This document shows positions 9,872 through 18,680 of a stretch of 64,000 bases of DNA, one piece after another (positions within the stretch are counted from its first letter, which is position 1; every line of letters starts with the position of its first letter). Position numbers and translations under genes: made by a program. The stretch is from Leptolyngbya iicbica LK (GTDB lineage Bacteria; Cyanobacteriota; Cyanobacteriia; Phormidesmidales; Phormidesmidaceae). Where the stretch lies: NCBI RefSeq assembly GCF_004212215.1, contig NZ_QVFV01000002.1, positions 848,914 through 912,913 on the forward strand, written 5' to 3'. Under the pieces are notes generated by a model. It saw nothing but the letters and a program-made list of their open reading frames with translations. It was not told the origin of the DNA and did no database searches.

Positions 9872-10778
9872 CGGCAATCCCTAACCCCTCAAAACTGCCG
9901 AGAAGCCTGACTTCAGGATGCAAGCGAATATTCCATTTTTCCTCAACCCGATCTTGCACTGAGTGAATCAAATTCAAGACGTTGTCGGCGGTCGCGCCCC
10001 CCACATTCACAATGAAGTTGGCATGCATCGGCGAAACCTGCGCCTGACCGATCTGCAAAGCCTTCAGCCCAGTTTGCTCAATTAGCCAGCCAGCGGTGTA
10101 AGGTGCTGGATTCCGAAAGACACTGCCGCAGCTCGGCAAATGATACGGCTGTGTTGATCGGCGTTTCTGTAGCGCGGCCTGAGTGTCAGCCACTACCTGA
10201 GCTGGGTCGTGACCGGGGCTCAAGCGAAACTGGGCTTGCGTCACGAAACCAATGTGCGATTGCAAACTCGATGTGCGGTACGCAAATTCAAGCGCTTCCG
10301 GTGTCAAGTCGAGAAAATCCCCAGTGGGAGTCAATCCTTGTGCAGTGACCAGGCTATCAGCGGTACAAGCGCCATGAGCCCCCGCATTCATAAACACGGC
10401 CCCGCCCACCGTACCGGGAATGCCGACCGCCCATTCAAACCCTCGCCAGCCGCGCCGCGCCGCCTTCCAGGCCAGGTTAGGCAAGGGCTCGCCCGCCGCC
10501 GCAGTAAAGGTGCCCGCCGCATCATCAAAGCTGACCCCACGCAGGTGGCGGGTGCAGATTACTAAACCGCGCACCCCGCGATCGCTCACCAGCAAGTTAG
10601 AGCCAGCCCCTAAAAAGGTAATCGGCAAGTCGCGTTGCTTGGCCCAAGACAAATTATCCGCGATCGCTTCAACCGTTTTGGGTAGAGCAAACCAATCGGC
10701 CACACCGCCCACCCGGTATGAAGTAAAACTCGCCAGAGAGACCCCCTGCTTTAGAGTCAAGTCGGACTGCGGTCGCAC
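9858..10778 (-). CDS. murB: UDP-N-acetylenolpyruvoylglucosamine reductase
   Basis: A 306-residue FAD enzyme that reduces UDP-GlcNAc-enolpyruvate to UDP-MurNAc with NADPH, in cytoplasmic peptidoglycan synthesis. FAD-binding segments YRVGGVADWFALP, FLGAGSNLLVSD and GIPGTVGGAVFMNAGAHG are present. The catalytic Ser lies in CGSVFRNP, and HANFIVNVGGATADNV is the C-terminal motif. It lies 85 bases downstream of murC in the same direction, so the two consecutive cell wall genes are probably co-transcribed. Its 3' end overlaps rdgB on the other strand. Confidence 0.96.
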   Translation of the reverse strand: MRPQSDLTLKQGVSLASFTSYRVGGVADWFALPKTVEAIADNLSWAKQRDLPITFLGAGSNLLVSDRGVRGLVICTRHLRGVSFDDAAGTFTAAAGEPLPNLAWKAARRGWRGFEWAVGIPGTVGGAVFMNAGAHGACTADSLVTAQGLTPTGDFLDLTPEALEFAYRTSSLQSHIGFVTQAQFRLSPGHDPAQVVADTQAALQKRRSTQPYHLPSCGSVFRNPAPYTAGWLIEQTGLKALQIGQAQVSPMHANFIVNVGGATADNVLNLIHSVQDRVEEKWNIRLHPEVRLLGSFEGLGIAATEG

Positions 10779-10863
10779 AGAGTAGCATCCAAAAAGAACA
10801 CCCTATTTTACCTTTGCAGTAGCGACTCTCTGGCGAAATCTCGGATCTAAGCAAATCCCAACG

Positions 10864-12354
10864 TTACGCCTGCTGAACAGCCTGCATCTCAGCGGCCATA
10901 AACGGTTCCATGACCTCAGGGATGATGCGATTCAAGTTGCCCGCCCCTAAAAAGAGCGCCATATCCCCCGGTTGCAACCGCTCTTTCAACACCGTGCTGA
11001 CCGCATCCAGCGAGGGACAATACTGCACGTGCGGATGATGAAGGGCGATCGCTTGACCAACCTTCTTCGTGCAAAAATCAGACGGCGCGGCTTCTCCAGC
11101 ACTATAAACATCCGTCACAATGACCTCGTCTGCATCCGCAAAGGCTTCCGCAAAGTCATCTAAGAACGCGGTCACGCGACTATACCGATGGGGCTGAAAA
11201 ATCGCCACAATGCGATTCACCTGACTGCTCAATGACACATCGCTTGACTTCAGCAAACTTGCCGTCGATAGCGTGGCCTTAATTTCACTGGGATGATGGG
11301 CATAATCATCCACAAATTGAATGCCGTTGTAGAAACCTCGTCGTTCAAAGCGGCGACGCGCTCCCTCAAACTTGGCTAAGCCAGCGGATAAGTCGGCAAA
11401 GTCTAGCCCCATGTGACGACCGGCTGCGATCGCGGCCAACGCATTGCTGAGGTTATGCTTACCTGGCACCGACAACCGCAAAATGCCCAGGCGTGCACCC
11501 CGTTCCCAAACCACGGCCCGAGTCCCGTTCGCGCCATACACCACATCCGTCACGGTGTAGTCAGCGTCTTTACCCACCTCAACGCTGTAGGTGATCTCCG
11601 CATCAATGTATTTGGCAATCGTCTCACAGTCAGCCGAGACAATGATGGTCTCCGTCTGCTGGGAAAACCGCCGAAAAATATCCACAACATCATCCAACGT
11701 CTCGTAATGGTCGGGATGATCTAGCTCAATATTGGTGATGATGCCAATGTTTGCTGCCAGCTTGACGAGCGACCCGTCGGACTCATCCGCTTCTGCGACA
11801 AACCAATCACTCGTGCCCAGATGTGCGTTGCCTTCCCAAGCGGAGACTTCACCGCCCACCACAATCGTAGGATCCAAGTTGGCAGCCAACAGCGCATAGC
11901 CGACCATGCTACTCGTCGTCGTTTTGCCATGGGTGCCAGCAACGGCCACACTTTGTTGCTCATTCATCAGCGCAGCCAATAGATCTGAGCGATGCAGGAT
12001 GGGACAACCCATTTGCAAAGCGGCCCGATATTCTTCATTGCTTTCGTTGATCGCGGTGGAACACACCACCTGCGGCAACACCTGCGATAGCGACTGGACA
12101 TAAGCCGCAAATGGCCGTTGCTCGCATGTAGGAGAAAGGCTCTGCTCAAAAAATCTCAGGTTTTCGGCTTCTTGCCGCCAAAAGATATGTGCCCCAGCTT
12201 CTTGCAAGCGCTGAGTGATATGACTCAGCCGCAAATCTGATCCTGAAACCGGTAGCTGCTTCTGCGTTAAGACGTAGGCCAACGCAGACATCCCTATCCC
12301 TCCAATTCCAATGAAGTGGAAAGGTCTACCGCTGAAATCCACAGAATTCAGCAT
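10864..12354 (-). CDS. murC: UDP-N-acetylmuramate--L-alanine ligase
   Basis: A 496-residue Mur ligase that adds L-Ala to UDP-MurNAc using ATP. FHFIGIGGIGMSALAYVL is the N-terminal nucleotide-sugar domain, AGTHGKTTTSSM the ATP P-loop, and DDYAHHPSEIKATL and FQPHRYSR belong to the C-terminal domain. The start is the ATG at 12354, with GAGGAG six bases upstream; the longer frame adds nine residues before it. It is the first gene of a murC-murB pair. Confidence 0.96.
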   Translation of the reverse strand: MLNSVDFSGRPFHFIGIGGIGMSALAYVLTQKQLPVSGSDLRLSHITQRLQEAGAHIFWRQEAENLRFFEQSLSPTCEQRPFAAYVQSLSQVLPQVVCSTAINESNEEYRAALQMGCPILHRSDLLAALMNEQQSVAVAGTHGKTTTSSMVGYALLAANLDPTIVVGGEVSAWEGNAHLGTSDWFVAEADESDGSLVKLAANIGIITNIELDHPDHYETLDDVVDIFRRFSQQTETIIVSADCETIAKYIDAEITYSVEVGKDADYTVTDVVYGANGTRAVVWERGARLGILRLSVPGKHNLSNALAAIAAGRHMGLDFADLSAGLAKFEGARRRFERRGFYNGIQFVDDYAHHPSEIKATLSTASLLKSSDVSLSSQVNRIVAIFQPHRYSRVTAFLDDFAEAFADADEVIVTDVYSAGEAAPSDFCTKKVGQAIALHHPHVQYCPSLDAVSTVLKERLQPGDMALFLGAGNLNRIIPEVMEPFMAAEMQAVQQA

Positions 12355-13186
12355 CTTACACTCCTCAACATGCCACACCACACCAATATCAGGCGTATCA
12401 TACCAGGTATCCCCAAGATGACCTAAAAACTGGCTCTCAATCGGACAATTGCTTACTATCCGCTGCTTTCAGCGTTTTTCGCGAAACGGCGACAGCAATA
12501 AAGTCACCGCAGCGGCAGCATCGTTGACCTAATTACGCCCCATCGGCTGTAACCAGGTCGCGGGGAAAACGACACAGCTCAAATCGTAGGTGGCGGTTTC
12601 CGCGAATGAACTTGAAGAGCCCGACACAAGCCCATACAACCTGCGGCTTGATGGTTCCCGAATATAGCAAGGGTTTTTAGTTTCAGAACACATTCCCGAA
12701 CGGAAATATAAGTAAATTTGGGAGAAATTAAGTTTCAAGTCAGTTTTTCCTACCTGAATGGCTTCTGAGCTACCTTAGATGGCCATTTGCAACGTTTAGA
12801 CCCGCAGCGAAGATCGAAGCAGGTAACGAATGACTTAGTGCTGAGGCCACTACAGTTATTCGGTCAGTCGATGGCCTTGAGGCGATGGCGTGAAGGTGAG
12901 TCAGATGTGGTGCAAGTAAGTTTTGTGCACGAATGGGTTGGGCACTTGATCTGGCCTGGTCATCGCTGAGAGGAATCGTCATCCAATATTTGCAGTTGGG
13001 AAGCCGCAGATTAGCCAAGGGAATTGCTTGCAAATTGCATCCCCAATTATTGCGGTTGGGCAGTGCCTAACCCGTACAAAGCCTTGGCTGATCTGGAGAG
13101 GTTATTTCAGCGCCTAGCCCTAAGTTTGGCCAAGAACTGGATCGCAGTTGGTCAATGAGTTCGTTAGCGTATGAAAATCACTGTCG
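12355..13186. other. Long intergenic region between murC and the methyltransferase fusion
   Basis: About 830 bases flanked by divergent genes. Short open frames occur on both strands (for example 12770-13033 leftward) but have no ribosome binding site and no recognisable protein. Near the right end, two imperfect copies of a CATCC...CAGTTGGG-like segment occur about 65 bases apart (around 12980 and 13040). No tRNA, terminator with a T run or known RNA motif was seen. Promoters of both flanking genes must lie here. Confidence 0.5.
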
Positions 13187-14059
13187 ATGTCGTTCCCTAT
13201 GCCGGTTTCTTCTACGCTAGCGTCAGATTATGAGCGGGTTGCCTCAGCGATCGCGTTCATTCAGTCGCATCACCATCACCAACCAGATTTAGCCACCATT
13301 GCCCGTCATGTTCATCTCAGCGAGCACCACTTTCAAAAGCTCTTCACTCGTTGGGCCGGCGTGAGTCCTAAGCGCTTTGTGCAACTTTTGACTTTAGAAA
13401 ATACGAAGCAACGTCTGACCACCACACAATCTTTACTGGCAGTGGCTTTAGACTCGGGCTTATCAAGCCCCAGCCGCCTGCATGATCTTTATGTCCGCTT
13501 TGAGGCGATGACCCCCGCCGACTATCGCAGTGGAGGTGCAGGATTAGTCATTTCCTACGGACTGCATCCCACCCGCTTTGGCACCGCTTTGATTGCCCAA
13601 ACCGATCGAGGGATTTGTAACTTGCTGTTTTGTGAGCCACACGATTTCAGGCGTGATGTGGACTGGCTAAAGCAGCAGTGGCCGCAGGCAGAATTTCAGC
13701 AGCAACCGGAACACACTCAATCTGTGGCAGATCGCCTCAATCAATCATTAGCAGGAGATAATCAACAGCCCCTCACGGTCTTAGTCAAAGGCACTAACTT
13801 TCAAATTCAAGTGTGGCGAGCGTTGTTGACTCTGCCGCTAGGCGGCTTGTTTACCTATCAAGATATTGCCAACCGGATCGACAAGCCCAAGGCCGCCCGA
13901 GCCGTGGGTACGGCCATTGGTGCCAACCCCGTGGGATATTTGATTCCTTGTCATCGGGTGATTCGCGCCACAGGAGACATCGGCGGTTATCGTTGGGGGC
14001 CGCTACGCAAGACGGTGATGCTGGGTTGGGAAGCCGCTCAATCACCGGAGGATGCTTAG
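13187..14059 (+). CDS. AraC-type HTH / O6-alkylguanine-DNA methyltransferase fusion
   Basis: A 290-residue two-domain protein. Residues about 15-115 are an AraC-family double helix-turn-helix (LATIARHVHLSEHHFQKLFTRW, then VALDSGLSSPSRLHDLYVRF). Residues about 120-285 are a methylated-DNA-[protein]-cysteine methyltransferase with acceptor C255 in IPCHRVIRATGDIGGYRWG. It removes alkyl groups from O6-guanine in a suicide reaction. Compared with E. coli Ada it lacks the N-terminal Cys4 zinc domain that accepts phosphotriester methyl groups and switches Ada on. The last bases hold the GGAGG of the next gene, so the two are probably translated together. Start could be Met1 or Met5. Confidence 0.9.
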   Translation: MSFPMPVSSTLASDYERVASAIAFIQSHHHHQPDLATIARHVHLSEHHFQKLFTRWAGVSPKRFVQLLTLENTKQRLTTTQSLLAVALDSGLSSPSRLHDLYVRFEAMTPADYRSGGAGLVISYGLHPTRFGTALIAQTDRGICNLLFCEPHDFRRDVDWLKQQWPQAEFQQQPEHTQSVADRLNQSLAGDNQQPLTVLVKGTNFQIQVWRALLTLPLGGLFTYQDIANRIDKPKAARAVGTAIGANPVGYLIPCHRVIRATGDIGGYRWGPLRKTVMLGWEAAQSPEDA

Positions 14060-14060
14060 A

Positions 14061-14948
14061 ATGACGCCTCGGCAAATCGCTGAATTATTCTTGCTGGCAG
14101 CGCTATGGGGGGCCTCATTTCTCTTTATGCGTATTGCGGCTCCAGAGTTAGGCCCGATTTGGTTGATTGAATCGCGGGTAGTATTGTCGGGGCTCTCGTT
14201 GCTGCCATTATTGCTGCATCAGGGATTGGCAACTCAGATCCCTAAATATTGGCGATCGCTCTTAGTGGTCGGCTTGCTCAACTCAGCCCTGCCCTTTTCG
14301 CTGCTAGCCTTTTCGTCCTTATCTTTGCCAGCGGGCACCACCGCCATTTTGAACGGGACGGTGCCCTTTTTTGGCGTGGCGGTTGCCTACGTCTGGTTGC
14401 GAGAGCCTCTCGGTGCCCATCGTATCGCGGGCCTCGTTTTAGGGTTTGGCGGCGTGGTGGTCCTCGTTGGCCTGCGGGACACGGCCATTACCCCAGAGAT
14501 TTTGCTAGCGATCGCCACAGGGCTTTGCGCCGCGTTAATGTACGCGATCGCGGCTCCCTTTATCCGTCTTAATCTCTACGGCGTCCCTTCCCTGGTCATT
14601 GCCACTGGCAGTCAGCTAAGTGCCGCCATCTGCCTGCTGCCGCTGTTGCCCTTTACCCGACCAGCCATGCTCCCTTCTCAGCCGGCCCTGTTAGCCGTAG
14701 TTGGCCTGGCAATTCTCTCGACTTCGCTGGCCTATATTCTCTATTTCCGGCTCATTCATACCGTCGGCTCCACCCGTGCCCTGTCTGTGGCCTATTTGAT
14801 TCCACTCTTTGCCATGCTGTGGGGAACCTTATTGCTCAATGAAGCGCTCACATTATCTATGGTAGCTGGCAGTGCTTTGATCTTATTGGGAACAGCGATC
14901 GCGAACCAAATGTTCAAGTTTCCTGCTCGCCCCGCCTCTAAACCCTAG
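14061..14948 (+). CDS. EamA/DMT-superfamily transporter
   Basis: A 295-residue integral membrane protein with two EamA repeats and about ten hydrophobic helices, as in RhaT/YdcZ/RarD-type drug/metabolite transporters. The first repeat begins FLLAALWGASFLFMRIAAPE, a typical EamA start. The second ends with the SVAYLIPLFAMLWGTLLLNE segment typical of the C-terminal repeat. Substrate is unknown; family members export amino acids, purines or other metabolites. The ATG at 14061 has GGAGG nine bases upstream inside the preceding gene. It starts one base after that gene's stop, so the two form an operon. Confidence 0.88.
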   Translation: MTPRQIAELFLLAALWGASFLFMRIAAPELGPIWLIESRVVLSGLSLLPLLLHQGLATQIPKYWRSLLVVGLLNSALPFSLLAFSSLSLPAGTTAILNGTVPFFGVAVAYVWLREPLGAHRIAGLVLGFGGVVVLVGLRDTAITPEILLAIATGLCAALMYAIAAPFIRLNLYGVPSLVIATGSQLSAAICLLPLLPFTRPAMLPSQPALLAVVGLAILSTSLAYILYFRLIHTVGSTRALSVAYLIPLFAMLWGTLLLNEALTLSMVAGSALILLGTAIANQMFKFPARPASKP

Positions 14949-15153
14949 TCAGTGGTAAATTCCAGCCCAACTTCCACGTTACTCGCAACCACAATGCCAC
15001 TACCGAGAAATCCGCCCACCTGCATCAATACCGCAGGCAAGCGGATAGCTCCAAATACCCTATTAAAACGAGTACATTAACTACTTTTATTGTCAGCGAC
15101 ACTGCGCCAACGCCAAGAGAACGCAGATAGCCACAGAGCGTTGCTCACTCACT

Positions 15154-15285
15154 CTAATCTTCATGCTCATCAAAGGGATCAGTCAGCTGCTTAGCTGGCG
15201 GTCCAAACGCGGTGTAGACCGCAAACGCAGTAAAGGCAACAATCACGGCCCCTACGGAAATAATAAGAACTGTTGCAGGTTCCAT
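15154..15285 (-). CDS. psbN: Photosystem II assembly protein PsbN
   Basis: A 43-residue gene. Translated leftward it starts MEPATVLIISVGAVIVAFTA, has one membrane helix, then YTAFGPPAKQLTDPFDEHED and stop. The FGPP and DPFxEHED elements are diagnostic for PsbN, a thylakoid protein required for assembly and repair of photosystem II rather than a subunit. It stands divergent to psbH with 77 bases between the starts, the arrangement conserved in cyanobacteria and in plastid psbB clusters. Confidence 0.97.
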   Translation of the reverse strand: MEPATVLIISVGAVIVAFTAFAVYTAFGPPAKQLTDPFDEHED

Positions 15286-15317
15286 AGCAATCTCTATTTC
15301 TTAAGACACTCTAATCC

Positions 15318-15323
15318 TATAAT
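15318..15323 (+). promoter_or_regulatory. psbH: Candidate -10 element of psbH
   Basis: A perfect TATAAT lies 39 bases before the psbH ATG. No good -35 hexamer is visible at the expected distance, which is common for cyanobacterial photosystem promoters. Confidence 0.45.
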
Positions 15324-15362
15324 ATTACGGAATATAAAGTGGCGTATAGGTTTAGGATACCG

Positions 15363-15566
15363 ATGGCACAACAAACGCGGCTAGGCAATCTGCTCAAGCC
15401 CCTTAACTCTGAGTACGGTAAGGTCACTCCTGGTTGGGGCACAACTCCTGTGATGGGTGTGTTCATGGGGTTGTTTCTGGTCTTTCTTCTCATCATCCTG
15501 CAGCTCTACAATTCTTCGCTCATTCTTCAGAACGTTGATGTTGACTGGCGGAGCTTGGGACTCTAA
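15363..15566 (+). CDS. psbH: Photosystem II reaction centre protein H
   Basis: A 67-residue subunit of photosystem II with one membrane helix (about residues 30-48). The sequence [20 protein letters not shown], then [21 protein letters not shown], is characteristic of PsbH. It stabilises the QB side of the complex and helps CP47 assembly. The start is the ATG of MAQQT, which matches known PsbH starts; the frame is open for eight codons upstream. It is divergent from psbN and followed by a strong terminator. Confidence 0.97.
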   Translation: MAQQTRLGNLLKPLNSEYGKVTPGWGTTPVMGVFMGLFLVFLLIILQLYNSSLILQNVDVDWRSLGL

Positions 15567-15591
15567 GGGCAACTGCTACCAATAGAGCTTG

Positions 15592-15635
15592 CTGAGGGGC
15601 AGAAGAAATTTAACTTCTGCCCCTCAGTGTTTTTG
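15592..15635 (+). terminator. Rho-independent terminator of psbH
   Basis: A perfect 14-bp stem (15592-15605 with 15614-15627) with an eight-base loop is followed by TGTTTTTG. It lies 25 bases after the psbH stop and separates psbH from tatA. Confidence 0.95.
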
Positions 15636-15733
15636 TTGGAAAACGTGGCGGCTTTTTGCTGGTTACTGTTGGCGACTTAGCTTGCTGCGATACTGTGTAG
15701 TAGGTCGCAGCCCTGTGTATTTAGGAGGACGTG

Positions 15734-16096
15734 ATGAATATTTTTGGCATTGGTTTGCCTGAAATGGCACTGATTTTAGTGATCGCCCTATTGGTGTTTG
15801 GCCCGAAAAAGCTGCCCGAAGTCGGTCGCAGCCTCGCCCAGGCCTTGGGGAGCTTCAAAAAAGCACAGCAAGAATTTGAAGCTGAACTCAAACGAGAGTC
15901 AGCTGAAATCGAAAAGACTATGAAGGCTCCCATGAAGGCAGAAATTGCGCAACCAGACGCCAAAGCGTTGCCCCAAGATGAGGCTCCCGAAGCTGTCGAT
16001 GAGGCTCCTGAAGTCGCGGATGCGGCTGAAACTGATGCCACCACCTCAGAAGCAACTGAAGAAGTCGTTTCTGATGCCTCAACCCCGACGGCTTGA
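15734..16096 (+). CDS. tatA: Twin-arginine translocase TatA/TatE-family subunit
   Basis: A 120-residue protein with one short N-terminal membrane helix (about 5-20), the FGPKKLPEVGRSLAQALGSFKKA hinge and amphipathic helix of TatA/Hcf106, then an Ala/Glu/Asp-rich acidic tail. It forms the pore-forming component of the Tat system that moves folded, often cofactor-bearing proteins across plasma and thylakoid membranes. Likely clients in this window are the twin-arginine proteins PotD and the Rieske protein. GGAGG stands five bases before the ATG; a GTG one codon earlier is possible. TatA, TatB and TatE types are hard to separate by sequence here. Confidence 0.92.
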   Translation: MNIFGIGLPEMALILVIALLVFGPKKLPEVGRSLAQALGSFKKAQQEFEAELKRESAEIEKTMKAPMKAEIAQPDAKALPQDEAPEAVDEAPEVADAAETDATTSEATEEVVSDASTPTA

Positions 16097-16351
16097 GCTA
16101 GTTTTCAAGTCGCATTCCCACTGCGGCCTCAAGTCAAGGTCAGGGTTGCTGTCCAGCATGCTTCACATTGCCATAGTCTGCATCACCTGCTAGCAATGAC
16201 ATTGTCAAAGCCAGCTTACCCTTGAGTCTTCCGCAAAGCTGGTTGGAGCAGAACGGCAATGGCTTGATAAGGCGGTTGGGGATTAGGGCTGTCTCAGAGT
16301 CATGTCGGCTCTGACTATTGAATCAGTTCAGCATTGGCCGAGTTTAACGAA

Positions 16352-16972
16352 GTGACAGAAACTGTACGATTGATCGTAGGTCTGGGTAATCCGGGAGAAA
16401 AGTATGCTCAGACTCGCCATAATGTCGGGTTTGATGTCCTCGATGCGCTCGCCCGACGCTGGCAAATTTCCCTCAGCAATCATCGTAAATTTCAGGGGGA
16501 ATTTGGCGAGGGCATGGCGATCGCGGGACAAAAAGTATTCCTGCTGAAACCCACCACCTATATGAATCGGTCGGGACAAGCCGTTCGGGCGGTACTCGAT
16601 TGGTACAAGTTACCCCCTGAGTCGATTTTGGTCATTTACGACGACATGGCGCTGCCCTTGGGCAAACTGCGACTCCGCCCCAATGGCTCAGCGGGGGGCC
16701 ACAACGGCATGAAATCTCTCATTGCCCATCTCAATACCCAGGAATTTAAGCGGCTGCGGGTGGGCATTGGTTCTACTCAGCAGAATGGCGATCGCGATCG
16801 GGCGGTCGTCGCCCACGTGCTCGGCAAGTTTGCTCCCGATGAAAAACCCTTGGTTAATACCGCCTTAGACTGGGCAGTAGAAGCGGTAGAAACCTTGGTG
16901 CAGCAGGGAACCGAAGCCACGATGAGTAAATTTAATGGCCGCTCAGCTCTGCCAGAAACGGAATTGCGCTAA
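16352..16972 (+). CDS. pth: Peptidyl-tRNA hydrolase
   Basis: The enzyme (about 206 residues) cleaves peptidyl-tRNA released from stalled ribosomes and recycles the tRNA. The core starts LIVGLGNPGEKYAQTRHNVGF with the catalytic His in TRHNVG. The catalytic Asp is in IYDDMALPLGKLRLRPNGSAGGHNGMKS, and FKRLRVGIG is also conserved. The start is uncertain: GTG at 16352 is used, but TTG at 16334 or TTG at 16370 is possible and none has a strong ribosome binding site. This Pth hydrolyses free peptidyl-tRNA, complementing ArfB, which acts on the ribosome. Confidence 0.94.
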   Translation: MTETVRLIVGLGNPGEKYAQTRHNVGFDVLDALARRWQISLSNHRKFQGEFGEGMAIAGQKVFLLKPTTYMNRSGQAVRAVLDWYKLPPESILVIYDDMALPLGKLRLRPNGSAGGHNGMKSLIAHLNTQEFKRLRVGIGSTQQNGDRDRAVVAHVLGKFAPDEKPLVNTALDWAVEAVETLVQQGTEATMSKFNGRSALPETELR

Positions 16973-17156
16973 CCCCTGACAAAAGACGCTATCTACCTTT
17001 GAAGCAGATAGTGACCTCCAGATGATGCGGATAAGTGCGGGTTTAGTTGATCCACTCCACACAAGGTTATGGGCAAGCCTTTAAAGCGAATTCTCCCCGT
17101 TGGTTGGAGACTCACTGCCAGTTGAGAACCTGAAGCAAACCTTATAAGAAGGGCTC

Positions 17157-17177
17157 GAAGCAGCTGGTAACTGCTTC
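17157..17177 (-). other. Hairpin at the 3' end of the DUF1825 gene
   Basis: GAAGCAG-CTGGTAA-CTGCTTC is a perfect 7-bp inverted repeat whose right arm includes part of the DUF1825 stop codon. No T run follows leftward, so termination is uncertain. Confidence 0.35.
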
Positions 17178-17496
17178 AATATTCGCCAATTTCGGACTTC
17201 ATGCGCTCCAAAGTCAAGTGCATTTGGTCAAACATTTGCTGCGGGGTCATGCCAGCTTGACTGAGCTGCGTCTTGAGCTGTTCCACAGTCATTTTTGCCA
17301 TGAAATCGTCAGATAGCTCAAAGCGCTTCATAAAAATGCGATAGCGCTCCAGGACATCTTCCATTTGCTGGATGTAAAGCTTTTTGCCTTCCCGGTCAAA
17401 CTTGCCGTAGCGACCGCCCATTTCTACCAAGTTTTGATAGTCCTGAAACAAGGACATCGCTTCCTGCTGAACAATCTCAGAGTCAAAAATTCCCAT
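17176..17496 (-). CDS. DUF1825 family protein
   Basis: A 106-residue mostly helical protein of a family found nearly only in cyanobacteria and without known function. The characteristic core GGRYGKFDREGKKLYIQQME, RYRIFMKRFELSDDFMAKMT and MTPQQMFDQM is intact. It has no signal peptide or membrane segment, so it is cytoplasmic. The start is the ATG at 17496; a GTG just before it would add one residue. It stands alone between pth and the J-domain gene. Confidence 0.9.
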   Translation of the reverse strand: MGIFDSEIVQQEAMSLFQDYQNLVEMGGRYGKFDREGKKLYIQQMEDVLERYRIFMKRFELSDDFMAKMTVEQLKTQLSQAGMTPQQMFDQMHLTLERMKSEIGEY

Positions 17497-17696
17497 CACA
17501 CTTATCTAAATTAAGTATTTGAACAAGCGAGCAACCTCAACGGTTTCATCACCAATGTTGAGAAGCACTAGCTCGATGCTGTCAACCGTCACACCCATGT
17601 TTGCTGGACGTCGTGAAAGCAGCTTAGAGGATGATTGCAGACAGCAATATTATGACTTTAAGAGACACTGAAACCTTCAGCAAAGGGTAGAAAACC

Positions 17697-18680
17697 CTAC
17701 TTCTTAACCCGTTTGGCAGAAAACATGCTGAACAAACCGCCCTTTTTGCCCTGCCCATTAGAGTTAGCGGGACGCTTGTCGTGGCCGTTAGTGCTCGCAG
17801 CATGGCCGTTGTTCGCTGTGGTGGGCGTTGCCATGGCAATATCTAGCTGCTTGGCGTACTTCTGAGCAATACGATTTTGGGCGTCTAGTTTGAGGGCTTG
17901 GCGAATATGGACTTTGGCCATCCCGTTCATTTTTTGTAAGAGATAAGCTTGGCCCAACATGGTGTGGTAATTGCTGTTAGTCGGATCAATGCGGACAGCG
18001 TCGCGTAATTCCTGCACAGCCTCGGCATAAGCTTTGCTCGCAATATAAGTTTTGGCTCGCGCCACGTGGCGTTGACCGTAATCAACTTGAGTTTTTTCCT
18101 GCGGTTGAGCAGCTGTTGGCTGAGCTGCCACAGGACTAGAGGCCGCAGGCTGGCTCGTCGCTGACATCAGCCCAGTCCGCTTTTCGCGAATGACCGGATC
18201 GCCCATCTTGCGTCGCAAATACACCAGGTTTAGTTCTGCGATCGCATCGGTTTGGGCGGCGAAATTTTCTGTCGATGAATATTGCTCATCCGAGAGTTCC
18301 GTCAGGGCCTTCTCATAAAAGAGATCAACCTCGGCTTCATCAACATGCAGTAGCTGTTTTGCCTGAGCGACTTGGGTGGTCAGTTTATTTTCTCGAGTGA
18401 GGCGCCGAACCTTAAACCGCAGCGTCGCCAATACTTCGGCACGCCCTTTATCTTGCTTGAGACGTTGATATGCCGGATTGACGAGGCGGGTAAGTACACT
18501 GTTTGCAAATTCACGCGCGGCTTCTTCGGCTCCGATTTGTTGGTCGGGGTGCAGTCGTTTGGCAACCTGGCGATATCGCTTGGCAATGCGTCGCTCGTCT
18601 GCCGTGACTGCCACACCCAAAATGGCGTAAGGATCGGAGAACTGTTTAAGCCAATCAGGAGAGAAAGCCGGAGATGTCAT
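17697..18680 (-). CDS. J-domain protein with TPR repeats
   Basis: A 327-residue co-chaperone-like protein. The N-terminal J domain (about 17-75) reads DPYAILGVAVTADERRIAKRYRQVAKRLHPD, with the HPD tripeptide that stimulates DnaK. A helical middle part follows, then an Ala/Gln-rich linker, then about two TPR units (about 200-280; AVQELRDAVRIDPTNSNYHTMLGQAYL). The end is low-complexity, rich in Asn, Gly and His, and closes with a basic Phe-containing tail. There is no Gly/Phe region or zinc finger, so it is a class C J-protein, probably adapting DnaK to specific clients. The ATG at 18680 is used; the longer frame needs a TTG start. Confidence 0.85.
   Translation of the reverse strand: MTSPAFSPDWLKQFSDPYAILGVAVTADERRIAKRYRQVAKRLHPDQQIGAEEAAREFANSVLTRLVNPAYQRLKQDKGRAEVLATLRFKVRRLTRENKLTTQVAQAKQLLHVDEAEVDLFYEKALTELSDEQYSSTENFAAQTDAIAELNLVYLRRKMGDPVIREKRTGLMSATSQPAASSPVAAQPTAAQPQEKTQVDYGQRHVARAKTYIASKAYAEAVQELRDAVRIDPTNSNYHTMLGQAYLLQKMNGMAKVHIRQALKLDAQNRIAQKYAKQLDIAMATPTTANNGHAASTNGHDKRPANSNGQGKKGGLFSMFSAKRVKK

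Noticed and set aside
12770-13033. A leftward 87-codon frame upstream of the methyltransferase fusion
   Set aside because: It has no ribosome binding site, no known motif and no sign of coding bias.
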